Part shown: positions 19,832 through 27,515 of the stretch, in pieces
Layout: the number at the start of each line of letters is the position of its first letter
Numbering within the stretch: position 1 is the first letter of the stretch
DNA from: Caballeronia concitans
Lineage (GTDB): Bacteria > Pseudomonadota > Gammaproteobacteria > Burkholderiales > Burkholderiaceae
Assembly: GCF_001544615.1 (NCBI RefSeq)
Contig: NZ_FCNV02000003.1
Span: 248,001-312,000, forward strand
Reading direction: 5' to 3'
DNA: 64,000 nucleotides
The notes under the pieces: model-generated
Seen by the model: the letters and a program-made list of their open reading frames with translations, nothing else
What the model was told of the DNA's origin: nothing
Databases searched by the model: none
Position numbers and translations under genes: made by a program

Positions 19832-20269
19832 TCAGCTTGCGGAGTAATCGAGCGCCGGCACGACTTCGGCGGCGGGCAGCGCGGCGGGGGCCGTCTGCAT
19901 CGAATCGAGCTTGGTCAGCTTGCCTTCGACCGTCGCGCCGACGTCCATGCGCAGCTTCTGATAGAAGATGTTGCCGTGCACGTGCGCGTTCGATTGCAGT
20001 TCGACGAAATGCGCGACCGTGACGTCGCCGACCACGCGGCCGTTGATGATGACGTCGTATGCGCTGACGTTGCCGTGAATCGCGCCCTGATCGCTCACGA
20101 CGAGCAGCGATTCGTCGCCCGGACGGCCCGTGACGTTGCCGGTCACCTGGCCGTCCATGCGCAGGCCCTCGCTGAATTCGATATCGCCCGAAACGTGCAC
20201 GTTCTGTGCGACGAGCGTGGAGAGCTTCGCGGACTTGACGCTCTTTGGGTCTTTCTTCGATGAAAACAT
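19832..20269 (-). CDS. Bactofilin (polymer-forming cytoskeletal protein)
   Basis: The 145-residue protein has the bactofilin core, a right-handed beta-helix of short repeated turns (about residues 18-115: VHVSGDIEFSEGLRMDGQVTGNV, GAIHGNVSAYDVIINGRVVGDV, AHVHGNIFYQKLRMD), with disordered tails. Bactofilins polymerise without nucleotide on the inner membrane and localise cell-wall enzymes. It is the last gene of a three-gene unit with a coiled-coil membrane protein and an M23 peptidase, a known bactofilin partner type. The start at 20269 matches the typical MFSSKK-type N-terminus. Confidence 0.9.
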   Translation of the reverse strand: MFSSKKDPKSVKSAKLSTLVAQNVHVSGDIEFSEGLRMDGQVTGNVTGRPGDESLLVVSDQGAIHGNVSAYDVIINGRVVGDVTVAHFVELQSNAHVHGNIFYQKLRMDVGATVEGKLTKLDSMQTAPAALPAAEVVPALDYSAS

Positions 20270-20344
20270 GGCGAATCCTTGTGATGCGATCAAAGGGGTT
20301 TCAAACGGCCACGCCGCGCGGCATGGCCACGATGGCCGGATGAA

Positions 20345-20701
20345 TCAGCGTTGCTTCCTGAGGAAAGCGAGATCGGTCTGCAATCGTTCGATCTGCGCGG
20401 TGCCTTGCGCGACGCGTTGTTCCAGCGCGGTGCGCGTCGCGGCTTCCTGTTCCAGTGCGAATTGCGCGTGAACCAGTTGCTCGCGCAGCGTCTGTTCGGA
20501 CGCGGGCGGCGCGCACAGCGTGTCGAGCCTGCGCGACTGGTCCTGCGAGCTTTTCAGCGCGATGCTCGCCGCGACGAGTGCGCCGACCGCGCAGAGGGCC
20601 GCGATCGCGCCCGGCAGCCAGGCGGCGTTGCGCTTCGGTGTGAGCGAGTAACGATGCTGGGTGAGCTTCAGCGACACCCGTTTTGAATCAGCCTTTCGCA
20701 T
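20345..20701 (-). CDS. Single-pass membrane protein with coiled coil, in bactofilin/M23 unit
   Basis: This 118-residue protein has a basic N-terminus, one transmembrane helix (about residues 28-48, WLPGAIAALCAVGALVAASI) and a C-terminal coiled coil (about 68-115, LREQLVHAQFALEQEAATRTALEQRV). Its first 14 bases overlap the end of the M23 peptidase gene, which indicates translational coupling. It lies 75 bp before the bactofilin gene. The layout suggests a membrane linker between the bactofilin filament and the peptidase, but that is inference; no family was recognised. Confidence 0.65.
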   Translation of the reverse strand: MRKADSKRVSLKLTQHRYSLTPKRNAAWLPGAIAALCAVGALVAASIALKSSQDQSRRLDTLCAPPASEQTLREQLVHAQFALEQEAATRTALEQRVAQGTAQIERLQTDLAFLRKQR

Positions 20702-21668
20702 TGGGCTTGTGCGTGAAGAGCGAGAGATAGGGCTTCGGATCGATCTGCGCGCCGCCGACGATCACTTCGAAGTGCAGATGCGGCCCGGTCGAACGGCCCG
20801 TCGATCCGACTTCGGCGATTTCATCGCCCGGCATCACGAACTGGCCTTCCTTCACGAGCACGCGCGATGCATGTCCGTAGCGCGTGACGATGCCGTTCGC
20901 ATGGCGGATATCGACGGCGTTGCCGTAGCCGTTGCGTTCGCCTGCCTGCACGACGCGTCCGCCCGCGCTCGCGAGAATCGCCGTGCCGGTGGGCGCGACG
21001 AGATCGAGTCCCGGATGAAAACTGGCGTGCCCCGTGAACGGATCGATGCGATTGCCGTACGGCGAGCCGAAGCGCGCGCCCGGCGCGGGGTCGCGGCCGG
21101 GAAACGCCATGTACGCGACGTAGTGCGCGACCGTCTGGCTCTGGAGTTGCGAGAGCGTGTCGTCGAGGCAATCGACCGCTTTCGCCGCGCGCTTGAGCCG
21201 TTGCGACGGCGTGCCCTCGCTCGCGTGATCCGTTTCGCACAAGCGCGGCGGCAGTTCCGGGCCGCCCGCGCCGTCGAGCGATGTCGCGGGCTCCTGGCTG
21301 TCCGGCAGCGGCGGCACATCATGAACGCCCTGCGCGTTGCCGCCGCCCGACGAGCCTTTCAGCCGGATGTCGAAGTCGCGCAGTTCGCTCAACTGGGCGG
21401 CGAGCGCGGCGACGCGCGGCCCGAGCGCACTGAGATTTGCGTCGATACGGCCGAGCTGCTCGATTTCATAGGAACGCCGCGCCGCGAGCGCCTGCTTCTC
21501 GCCGAGATGCGTGCGCGCGAACATCGTGCCGATGACGATGCCGATCGCGAGTGCCGCGATCAGAAGCGCCACCAATGCGACGACGGCGATGGTGCGCGCC
21601 GTGCGCGCTTCGACGAAGCGGATGCGCTGGCTGGACATCGACCGCCTGGACCAGATGACGAACGGCAT
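20688..21668 (-). CDS. M23-family (LytM-type) peptidoglycan endopeptidase, membrane-anchored
   Basis: The 326-residue protein has one N-terminal transmembrane helix (about 26-49) and a periplasmic coiled region (55-105). Its C-terminal zinc metallopeptidase domain has the expected ligands: H218 and D222 in FHPGLDL, H266 in YGHAS and H297-H299 in HLHFEV. It should cleave peptide cross-links in peptidoglycan. An alternative start at 21638 (MSSQRIRF) is equally plausible; neither has a strong ribosome site. It heads the bactofilin operon, which resembles the bactofilin-LmdC type pairing. Confidence 0.85.
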   Translation of the reverse strand: MPFVIWSRRSMSSQRIRFVEARTARTIAVVALVALLIAALAIGIVIGTMFARTHLGEKQALAARRSYEIEQLGRIDANLSALGPRVAALAAQLSELRDFDIRLKGSSGGGNAQGVHDVPPLPDSQEPATSLDGAGGPELPPRLCETDHASEGTPSQRLKRAAKAVDCLDDTLSQLQSQTVAHYVAYMAFPGRDPAPGARFGSPYGNRIDPFTGHASFHPGLDLVAPTGTAILASAGGRVVQAGERNGYGNAVDIRHANGIVTRYGHASRVLVKEGQFVMPGDEIAEVGSTGRSTGPHLHFEVIVGGAQIDPKPYLSLFTHKPNAKG

Positions 21669-21900
21669 CAGCGGACGGCGAAAAGGTGGCGGGGTTGAAC
21701 GAAGCGGGACGCACGGCGCGAGCAGCGCGATTCGAGGCGACCCGCGCGGTGCGCCGATAATCGATTGGGATAGCGAATCAATGTAATACGGGGTAGTGGT
21801 GAGACGGGCTGACAGCGTTTATCGCCGAAAAGCGGCATTAAAACACTTGATCGCGATAACAAAGTCAAAAAGCGTTACGCGCGACGCCGCCGCCGCTCAC

Positions 21901-22863
21901 TCACGCGGGCTTGATGTCCACCCAGGCCATGCCGGGCGCATCGCCCATGAGGAACGCGCGGTTCGCTTCGGCCGCCGCGCGCAGATAGTCCCAGACGGCG
22001 GTGATGCGCCGCAGCCGGCGCAAGTCCTCGCGGCACGAGAGAAAGAACGCGCGCGTCACGACGATCTGATCGGCCAGCACCGGCACGAGCCGCGCATCGG
22101 GCGACGCCATGAAGCACGGCAGGATCGCGAGCGAACGGCCCTGCAGCGCCGCGTGATATTGCGCAATCGCGCTCGTGCTGCGCCAGCGCGACACTGCGCC
22201 GGGCACCGCGCGTTCGAGATACAGCAGTTCGTGGCTGAACGCGAGATCGTCGATATAGCTCGCGAAGCGATGGCTGCGCAGATCGTCGGGTGTGCGGATC
22301 GGCTCGTGTGCGGCGAGGTAATCGGGCGTTGCATACAGCTTGAGCCGATAGTCGCAGAGCTTCGTGTAGACGTACTGGCCTTGCTCGGGCCGCTCGAGCG
22401 TCACCGCGATATCCGCCTCGCGCTTCGACAGGCTCACGAAATGCGGCACCGGTAGCAGATCGATGGATATGTTCGGATGCGCGTCCTGAAAGCGCGCGAG
22501 CTGCGGCGCGAGAAAGAAGCAGCCGAAGCCTTCCGTCGAACCGACGCGCACGTGCCCCGAGAGCGCGTGTCCCGTATTGGCGATCTGCTCGGTGGCGGAT
22601 TGCACCGTCGTTTCCATCGCGTCGACGAAACCGAGCAGGCGCTGGCCTTCCGCCGTCAGCACGAAACCGCCGCTGCGCGATTTATCGAAGAGCAGCGTGC
22701 CGAGCGCATCTTCCAGCGCGCGCACGCGCCGCGCGACCGTCGTGTAATCGACGCCCAGGCGCTTCGCCGCACCGCTCGCGCGCTGCGTGCGGGCGACTTC
22801 GAGGAAATAGCGCAGATCGTCCCAGTTGAGTTTGGCGGGATCGAGCGTCGGGCGTTTTTGCAT
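21901..22863 (-). CDS. LysR-family transcriptional regulator, divergent from mmsA
   Basis: The 320-residue regulator has an N-terminal winged helix-turn-helix (about residues 13-72, YFLEVARTQRASGAAKRLGVDYTTVARRV) and a C-terminal LysR co-inducer domain (GHVRVGSTEGFG onward). It is transcribed away from mmsA-mmsB across a 180-bp gap and is the obvious candidate regulator of that valine/isobutyrate operon. The start at 22863 gives a normal-length protein; an in-frame ATG at 22905 would add 14 residues. No strong ribosome site decides between them. Confidence 0.85.
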   Translation of the reverse strand: MQKRPTLDPAKLNWDDLRYFLEVARTQRASGAAKRLGVDYTTVARRVRALEDALGTLLFDKSRSGGFVLTAEGQRLLGFVDAMETTVQSATEQIANTGHALSGHVRVGSTEGFGCFFLAPQLARFQDAHPNISIDLLPVPHFVSLSKREADIAVTLERPEQGQYVYTKLCDYRLKLYATPDYLAAHEPIRTPDDLRSHRFASYIDDLAFSHELLYLERAVPGAVSRWRSTSAIAQYHAALQGRSLAILPCFMASPDARLVPVLADQIVVTRAFFLSCREDLRRLRRITAVWDYLRAAAEANRAFLMGDAPGMAWVDIKPA

Positions 22864-23043
22864 ATCGATCGGGTATTTTTCTCGTGCCTTGACAGACTTT
22901 TGCATAACTATACTCAAAGTCACGAGCCTGCCAAATAGCGGGCCGAATACTCATAACGGAGACGACATGCCTCATCAAACCGCGCTTTCCCGCGCGCGTC
23001 TTCGCTCCCTCCTTTTTCGCATTGATCCCCCAAGGAGTCATCC

Positions 23044-24576
23044 GTGAATATCGCTGCTGAACAACCGGCGCAGCGCGCGCGCGTGCGCACCGCGAAGCTG
23101 CTCATCGACGGCGAGTTCGTCGATTCGAAGACGAGCGATTGGCGCGACATCGTCAATCCGGCGACGCAGGAAGTCGTGGGCCGCGTGCCGTTCGCGACGC
23201 CGGACGAAGTGAACGCCGCCGTCGCCTCCGCGCAAGCGGCCTTCGCGACGTGGCGCACGACGCCGCTCGGCGTGCGCATGCGGCTCATGCTCCGCTTTCA
23301 GGACCTGGTCCGGCAGAACATGAAGCGCATTGCCGAGACGCTGACCGCCGAGCAGGGCAAGACGCTCGCGGATGCCGAAGGCGACATCTTCCGCGGCCTC
23401 GAAGTGGTCGAGCACGCCTGTTCCATCGGCACGCTGCAGCAGGGCGAATTCGCGGAGAACGTCGCGGGCGGCGTCGATACGTACACGCTGCGTCAGCCGA
23501 TCGGCGTCTGCGCCGGCATCACGCCGTTCAATTTCCCCGCGATGATCCCGCTCTGGATGTTCCCGATGGCGATCGTCTGCGGCAACACCTTCGTGCTGAA
23601 GCCGTCCGAGCAGGACCCGCTGTCGACGATGGAACTCGTCGAACTGGCGATGCAGGCGGGCATGCCGCCGGGCGTGCTGAACGTCGTGCACGGCGGCAAG
23701 GATGTCGTCGATGCGCTCTGCACGCATCCGGATATCAAGGCGATTTCGTTCGTCGGCTCGACAACTGTCGGCACGCACGTCTACAACCTTGCGAGCCAGC
23801 ACGGCAAGCGCGTGCAGTCGATGATGGGCGCGAAGAATCACGCCGTCGTGCTTCCGGACGCCAACAAGGAGCAGACGCTCAACGCGCTGGCCGGCGCGGG
23901 CTTCGGCGCGGCGGGGCAGCGCTGCATGGCGACGTCGGTGGTGGTGCTCGTGGGCGCGTCGAAAGAATGGCTGCCGGACCTGGTCGAGCGCGCGCGGTCG
24001 CTTAAGGTCAACGCGGGCGTGGAGGCGGGCGCGGACCTCGGGCCGGTCGTGTCGCGGACGGCGAAGGAGCGCATTCTCGGGCTGATCGAGAAGGGCGTGG
24101 AAGAGGGCGCGACGCTCGCGCTCGACGGGCGCGGCATCGCGGTGTCGGGTTACGAGAACGGCAACTTCATCGGGCCGACGATTTTTTCCGATGTCACCAC
24201 CGACATGACCATCTACAGGACGGAGATTTTCGGGCCGGTGCTATGCATCGTCGAAGCGCCGACGCTCGACGACGCCATCGCGCTCGTCAACCGCAATCCG
24301 ATGGGCAACGGCGTAGGGCTTTTCACGCAGAGCGGGGCGGCGGCGCGCAAGTTCCAGAGCGAGATCGACATCGGCCAGGTGGGCATCAACATTCCGATTC
24401 CGGTGCCGGTGCCGACCTTCAGCTTCACGGGTTCGCGCGGCTCGAAACTCGGCGATCTGGGGCCGTACGGCAAGCAGGTCGTGCAGTTCTACACGCAGAC
24501 GAAGACCGTGACGGCGCGCTGGTTCGACGACGCGACCGTGAACGACGGCGTGAACACGACGATTTCGCTGCGATAA
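23044..24576 (+). CDS. mmsA: CoA-acylating methylmalonate-semialdehyde dehydrogenase
   Basis: The 510-residue NAD+-dependent enzyme converts methylmalonate semialdehyde (valine route) to propionyl-CoA. It shows the MmsA-type glutamine-rich lead ITPFNFPAMIPLWMFPMA (159-176), NAD+-binding FVGSTTVG, MGAKNHAVVLPD (where other ALDHs have ELGG; the usual general-base Glu is replaced) and the catalytic Cys294 in AGQRCMA. The GTG start at 23044 has AAGGAG six bases upstream. It is co-oriented with mmsB 16 bp downstream, forming the usual mmsAB operon. Confidence 0.92.
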   Translation: MNIAAEQPAQRARVRTAKLLIDGEFVDSKTSDWRDIVNPATQEVVGRVPFATPDEVNAAVASAQAAFATWRTTPLGVRMRLMLRFQDLVRQNMKRIAETLTAEQGKTLADAEGDIFRGLEVVEHACSIGTLQQGEFAENVAGGVDTYTLRQPIGVCAGITPFNFPAMIPLWMFPMAIVCGNTFVLKPSEQDPLSTMELVELAMQAGMPPGVLNVVHGGKDVVDALCTHPDIKAISFVGSTTVGTHVYNLASQHGKRVQSMMGAKNHAVVLPDANKEQTLNALAGAGFGAAGQRCMATSVVVLVGASKEWLPDLVERARSLKVNAGVEAGADLGPVVSRTAKERILGLIEKGVEEGATLALDGRGIAVSGYENGNFIGPTIFSDVTTDMTIYRTEIFGPVLCIVEAPTLDDAIALVNRNPMGNGVGLFTQSGAAARKFQSEIDIGQVGINIPIPVPVPTFSFTGSRGSKLGDLGPYGKQVVQFYTQTKTVTARWFDDATVNDGVNTTISLR

Positions 24577-24592
24577 CGACGGAGAAACGACG

Positions 24593-25477
24593 ATGCAAAT
24601 CGGTTTTATCGGCTTAGGCCACATGGGCGGCCCGATGGCGGCGAATCTCCTGAAAGCGGGGCACGCCGTGACTGCCTTCGACTTGTCCGCGCCCGCACTC
24701 GATGCCGCGAAAAATGCCGGCGCGACGCTCGCCGCATCGCCGCGCGAAGCGGTGGAAAGCGCGGAAGCCGTCATCACGATGCTGCCCGCCGCGCAGCACG
24801 TGAAAGCGGTCTACCTGAACGACGACGGCGTGCTCGCGGGCGTGCGGGCAGGCGTGCCGCTCGTGGACAGCAGCACGATCGATCCCGCGACGGCGAAGCT
24901 CATCGGCGAGGCGGCCACCGCGCACGGCAATCCGTTCGCGGATGCGCCGGTGTCTGGCGGCGTCGTCGGCGCGCAGGCGGGCACGCTGACCTTCATGGTC
25001 GGCGCGGACGAGGCGCTCTTCGAAACGCTGCGCCCGGTGCTCGCCGGCATGGGCAAGAACATGGTGCGCTGCGGCGAAACCGGCACCGGGCAGATCGCGA
25101 AGATATGCAACAACCTGCTGCTCGCCGTCTCGATGATCGGCGTCGCGGAAGCGATGAAACTGGGGGAAACGCTCGGTATCGATCCGGCGAAGCTGGCGAG
25201 CATCATCAACACGTCGACCGGGCGATGCTGGAGCGCGGACACGTGCAATCCGTATCCGGGCATCGTGGAAACGGCGCCCGCGTCGCGCGGATATAGCGGC
25301 GGCTTCGGCGCGGATCTGATGCTCAAGGATCTCGGCCTCGCCGTCGATGCCGCGCGCGGCGCGAAGCAGCCTGTTTTCATGGGCGCGCTGGCGCAGCAGT
25401 TGTACCAGTCGATGAGTCAGCAGGGCCTCGGCGGACTCGATTTTTCAGGCATTATCAAGTTATACGGAAAAGAATAA
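24593..25477 (+). CDS. mmsB: 3-Hydroxyisobutyrate dehydrogenase
   Basis: The 294-residue NAD+-dependent enzyme oxidises 3-hydroxyisobutyrate to methylmalonate semialdehyde, the step before MmsA. The N-terminal Rossmann motif GFIGLGHMGGPMAANLL (residues 4-20), the substrate-binding DAPVSGGVVGAQAGTL (about 117-132) and the catalytic lysine region GTGQIAKICNN (about 166-176) are all present. A GGAG box lies about 10 bp upstream of the ATG. It is the second gene of the mmsAB operon. Confidence 0.92.
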   Translation: MQIGFIGLGHMGGPMAANLLKAGHAVTAFDLSAPALDAAKNAGATLAASPREAVESAEAVITMLPAAQHVKAVYLNDDGVLAGVRAGVPLVDSSTIDPATAKLIGEAATAHGNPFADAPVSGGVVGAQAGTLTFMVGADEALFETLRPVLAGMGKNMVRCGETGTGQIAKICNNLLLAVSMIGVAEAMKLGETLGIDPAKLASIINTSTGRCWSADTCNPYPGIVETAPASRGYSGGFGADLMLKDLGLAVDAARGAKQPVFMGALAQQLYQSMSQQGLGGLDFSGIIKLYGKE

Positions 25478-25487
25478 GTGCGTGATA

Positions 25488-25507
25488 CGGCACGCACGTG
25501 CGTGCCG
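25488..25507. terminator. 20-bp perfect palindrome after mmsB
   Basis: CGGCACGCAC is followed directly by its reverse complement, 10 bp past the mmsB stop. It could be the operon terminator stem or a protein-binding dyad; there is no adjacent T-run on the plus strand. Confidence 0.4.
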
Positions 25508-25741
25508 ATTCGATATGAGTATTTAGCCCTTTTATTAAGCTGCACTGCACAACGCATCGCGGACTCGCTTATCGGGCGGAATGATCGGGAATACGATGAT
25601 TCGCTTTCCAAAAAAATGTCCTATTCTGAAAGCACGACGCGCGTGTGTCGTTGATTTAAGCGCCTTGATAATCGACGCGACGCGCGCCTCCGACGCAGGC
25701 GAAAAGCCCGGCCTTTCGGGCGACCAAACGAGGAGTACGCG

Positions 25742-26098
25742 ATGCAAGTCACACGTCATTTGAACATGGAATTGCGGCACGCCACCGTGCCGACTTATGT
25801 CGCCAGCTATTTCTTTCCGTTGCTGCTATTGGCATACGAAGCGTGGCGAGTGGGGTCGTGGGTCGCGGTGAATGGCTTCAACTTCACCAACTTCAACGCG
25901 ATGGGTTATGAGTTCGCGTTGATGATCGCCGTATTCGCCATGCAGGTGATCGTGGAAATCGCGTTCCTCGCGGGGGCCGTGCTGACGCGGCATAAGGACG
26001 TCGGCCATCGGCTGGCGAATCTGCTGGCGGGCCTTTTCTGCTCGATGGTCGTGCTCGGCTTCGATCTCGCACTGCAATATGGCTTGGGCGGAAGCTGA
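25742..26098 (+). CDS. Small inner-membrane protein of unknown function
   Basis: The 118-residue product has about three transmembrane helices (residues 18-32, SYFFPLLLLAYEAW; 54-78, GYEFALMIAVFAMQVIVEIAFLAG; 90-112, LANLLAGLFCSMVVLGFDLAL). AGGAG is well placed before the ATG. The N-terminus is amphipathic and not a cleavable signal. No family was recognised. The gene lies in a locally AT-rich region and is followed at once by a hairpin and the IS element. Confidence 0.6.
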   Translation: MQVTRHLNMELRHATVPTYVASYFFPLLLLAYEAWRVGSWVAVNGFNFTNFNAMGYEFALMIAVFAMQVIVEIAFLAGAVLTRHKDVGHRLANLLAGLFCSMVVLGFDLALQYGLGGS

Positions 26099-26124
26099 TT
26101 AATTCAGGCGGTATTGCAACGACG

Positions 26125-26147
26125 AAGGCCGGCGTGCAGCCGGCCTT
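26125..26147 (+). terminator. Hairpin terminator after the small membrane-protein gene
   Basis: AAGGCCGGC (26125-26133) pairs with GCCGGCCTT (26139-26147) around a 5-nt loop, 26 bp after the stop codon. The following TAAT gives only a weak U-tract. The IS inverted repeat begins 8 bp further on. Confidence 0.6.
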
Positions 26148-26154
26148 AATGAGA

Positions 26155-26166
26155 TGGTCAGCCTGA
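26155..26166 (+). repeat. Left inverted repeat of the IS element
   Basis: TGGTCAGCCTGA, exact reverse complement of the right repeat at 27479-27490. Confidence 0.8.
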
Positions 26167-26169
26167 CCG

Positions 26170-26205
26170 AAATGGCCCGATCGGCTTACGCTGATCGGGC
26201 CATTT
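26170..26205 (+). promoter_or_regulatory. 13-bp stem-loop upstream of the transposase gene
   Basis: AAATGGCCCGATC (26170-26182) pairs perfectly with GATCGGGCCATTT (26193-26205) over a 10-nt loop. It is followed by CCTTTTTCC and then the transposase ribosome site. It probably blocks transcription entering the IS from outside or hides the ribosome site in read-through mRNA. Confidence 0.55.
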
Positions 26206-26224
26206 CCTTTTTCCGGAGGCCATC

Positions 26225-27249
26225 ATGACGGACGCGACGCTCATCGGTATTGATCTGGGCAAGCATTGTTTCTTCGTGCACGCGCAGGACGCACGCGGTA
26301 CGCAGATTTGGCGCAAGAAGATGACGCGCAAGCAGCTCTACACATGCCTGGCCACTTGTCCGGTCGCCGTGCTAGCGATGGAAGCTTGCGCTGGCGCGCA
26401 TTGGCTGGCGCGCAAGGCTCAGTCGTATGGACATCAGGTTCGCTTGATTGCGCCGCAGTTCGTCAGGCCGTTCGTCAAGGGCAATAAGACTGACTTCGCC
26501 GACGCCGAAGCCATTTGCGAAGCCGCCTCGCGCCCCTCTATGCGCTTTGTCGCAGTCAAGACAGCCGAGCAGCAGACGCTGCTCGCGCTGCATCGGGTGC
26601 GCGAATCGCTTGTCGGCGAGCGCACTGCAACCAGCAATCAGATTCACGCTTTCCTGCTCGAATTCGGTATCGACTTGCCAATCGGTGCGCTGGCCATCAC
26701 GCGCCTGCCGGTGCTCCTTGATGATCTCAGACACGCACTGCCACCCACGATGGTGGCCTTGTTGCTGCGTTTGCATCAGCGCTACGCGCAGTTGAGTCAG
26801 GAAATCCTCGAGCTTGAGACGCAAATCAAGCAACAGACGCTCGAAGATGAAGCGGGCCAGCGCCTGCTCACGATTCCGGGCATCGGCCCGATTACCGCCA
26901 GCAGCTTGCTGGCCATGGCCGGCGACGCGCGTGCGTTCAAGTGTGGTCGTGACTTCGCCGCATCCCTCGGTCTGGTGCCGCGCCAGCATTCGACCGGCGG
27001 TCGAGCGACTCTCCTCGGAATCTCCAAGCGTGGCAACAAGCACTGCGCAGTCTGCTCGTGCAAGGTGCGCGTGCGGTGATGCGTTACGCCGAGCGCAGAA
27101 CGGATGCGCTCGGGCGCTGGCTACAAGCCCTGCTGCGTCGCCGTCACAGCAATGTCGTCGCCTGCGCACTTGCCAACAAAATGGCCAGAATCGTCTGGGC
27201 GATTCTGGCCAAGGGGGGCGAGTACCGGGCGCAACCGGCCATCGCCTGA
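26225..27249 (+). pseudogene. IS110-family transposase disrupted by a single-base frameshift
   Basis: The first 284 codons (to 27079) give the DEDD nuclease domain (IGIDLGK with D10, E53 in MEACAGAHW, D90 and D93 in KTDFADAEAI), a coiled linker and most of the Transposase_20 domain (LTIPGIGPITASSLLAMAGD). At GNKH near 27040-27045 the frame shifts. The expected continuation (LRSLLVQGARAV) resumes in the +1-shifted frame and runs to 27249, ending GGEYRAQPAIA. The shift fits loss of one C after the histidine codon. The truncated product would lack the conserved C-terminal serine-region helices, so the gene is probably inactive unless frameshifting is programmed. Confidence 0.8.
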
Positions 27250-27490
27250 ACAGCTTTCCCGCCTGCTTTTGCGACCACTGACCTGTGATGAAGATAAACG
27301 GCTCACGGCCCAACTGAAACCCTGACAAAAAATCCAGTCCTGCAGACTGAGGCCTTTTTGAGGACAGTTGGGTGCGGCTTCTCATCGAGGGCCGGGCGCT
27401 TTGATCCGCGCCCATTTCGAGCCCGGATACATTTGCGCAAGCCCTTCTATCTTAGATCACCGATCGAGGTTGCAGAAATCAGGCTGACCA
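27250..27490 (+). ncRNA. Right-end noncoding region of the IS, candidate guide (bridge/seek) RNA
   Basis: About 240 bp between the transposase end and the right inverted repeat contain no gene. In IS1111-type elements the RNA that guides insertion is encoded in this position, whereas in IS110 proper it is at the left end. The left noncoding end here is only about 60 bp, so the right end is the better place. This rests on position alone; no RNA fold was computed. Confidence 0.35.
27479..27490 (-). repeat. Right inverted repeat of the IS element
   Basis: TCAGGCTGACCA, exact reverse complement of the left repeat at 26155-26166. Confidence 0.8.
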
Positions 27491-27515
27491 GACAGTTTTC
27501 TTTCGGCGCGCGGAT

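Larger units (their letters stand above)
26155..27490 (+). mobile_element. IS110-family (IS1111-type) insertion sequence, 1.34 kb
   Basis: The element contains one DEDD transposase frame bounded by a 12-bp perfect inverted repeat, TGGTCAGCCTGA at 26155-26166 and TCAGGCTGACCA at 27479-27490. Subterminal inverted repeats of this kind mark the IS1111 branch of IS110, as does a short left and long right noncoding end. The exact outer ends of IS1111 elements lie a few bases beyond the repeats, so the boundaries are approximate. The copy is probably inactive because of a frameshift in its transposase. The adjacent genes are intact. Confidence 0.8.

Noticed and set aside
22906-23041. Leftward frame beginning in the LysR-mmsA gap
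   Set aside because: It is a promoter-containing gap and the predicted peptide is not protein-like.
26372-27415. 347-residue minus-strand frame across the IS element
   Set aside because: Antisense to the transposase, no ribosome site and no family features.
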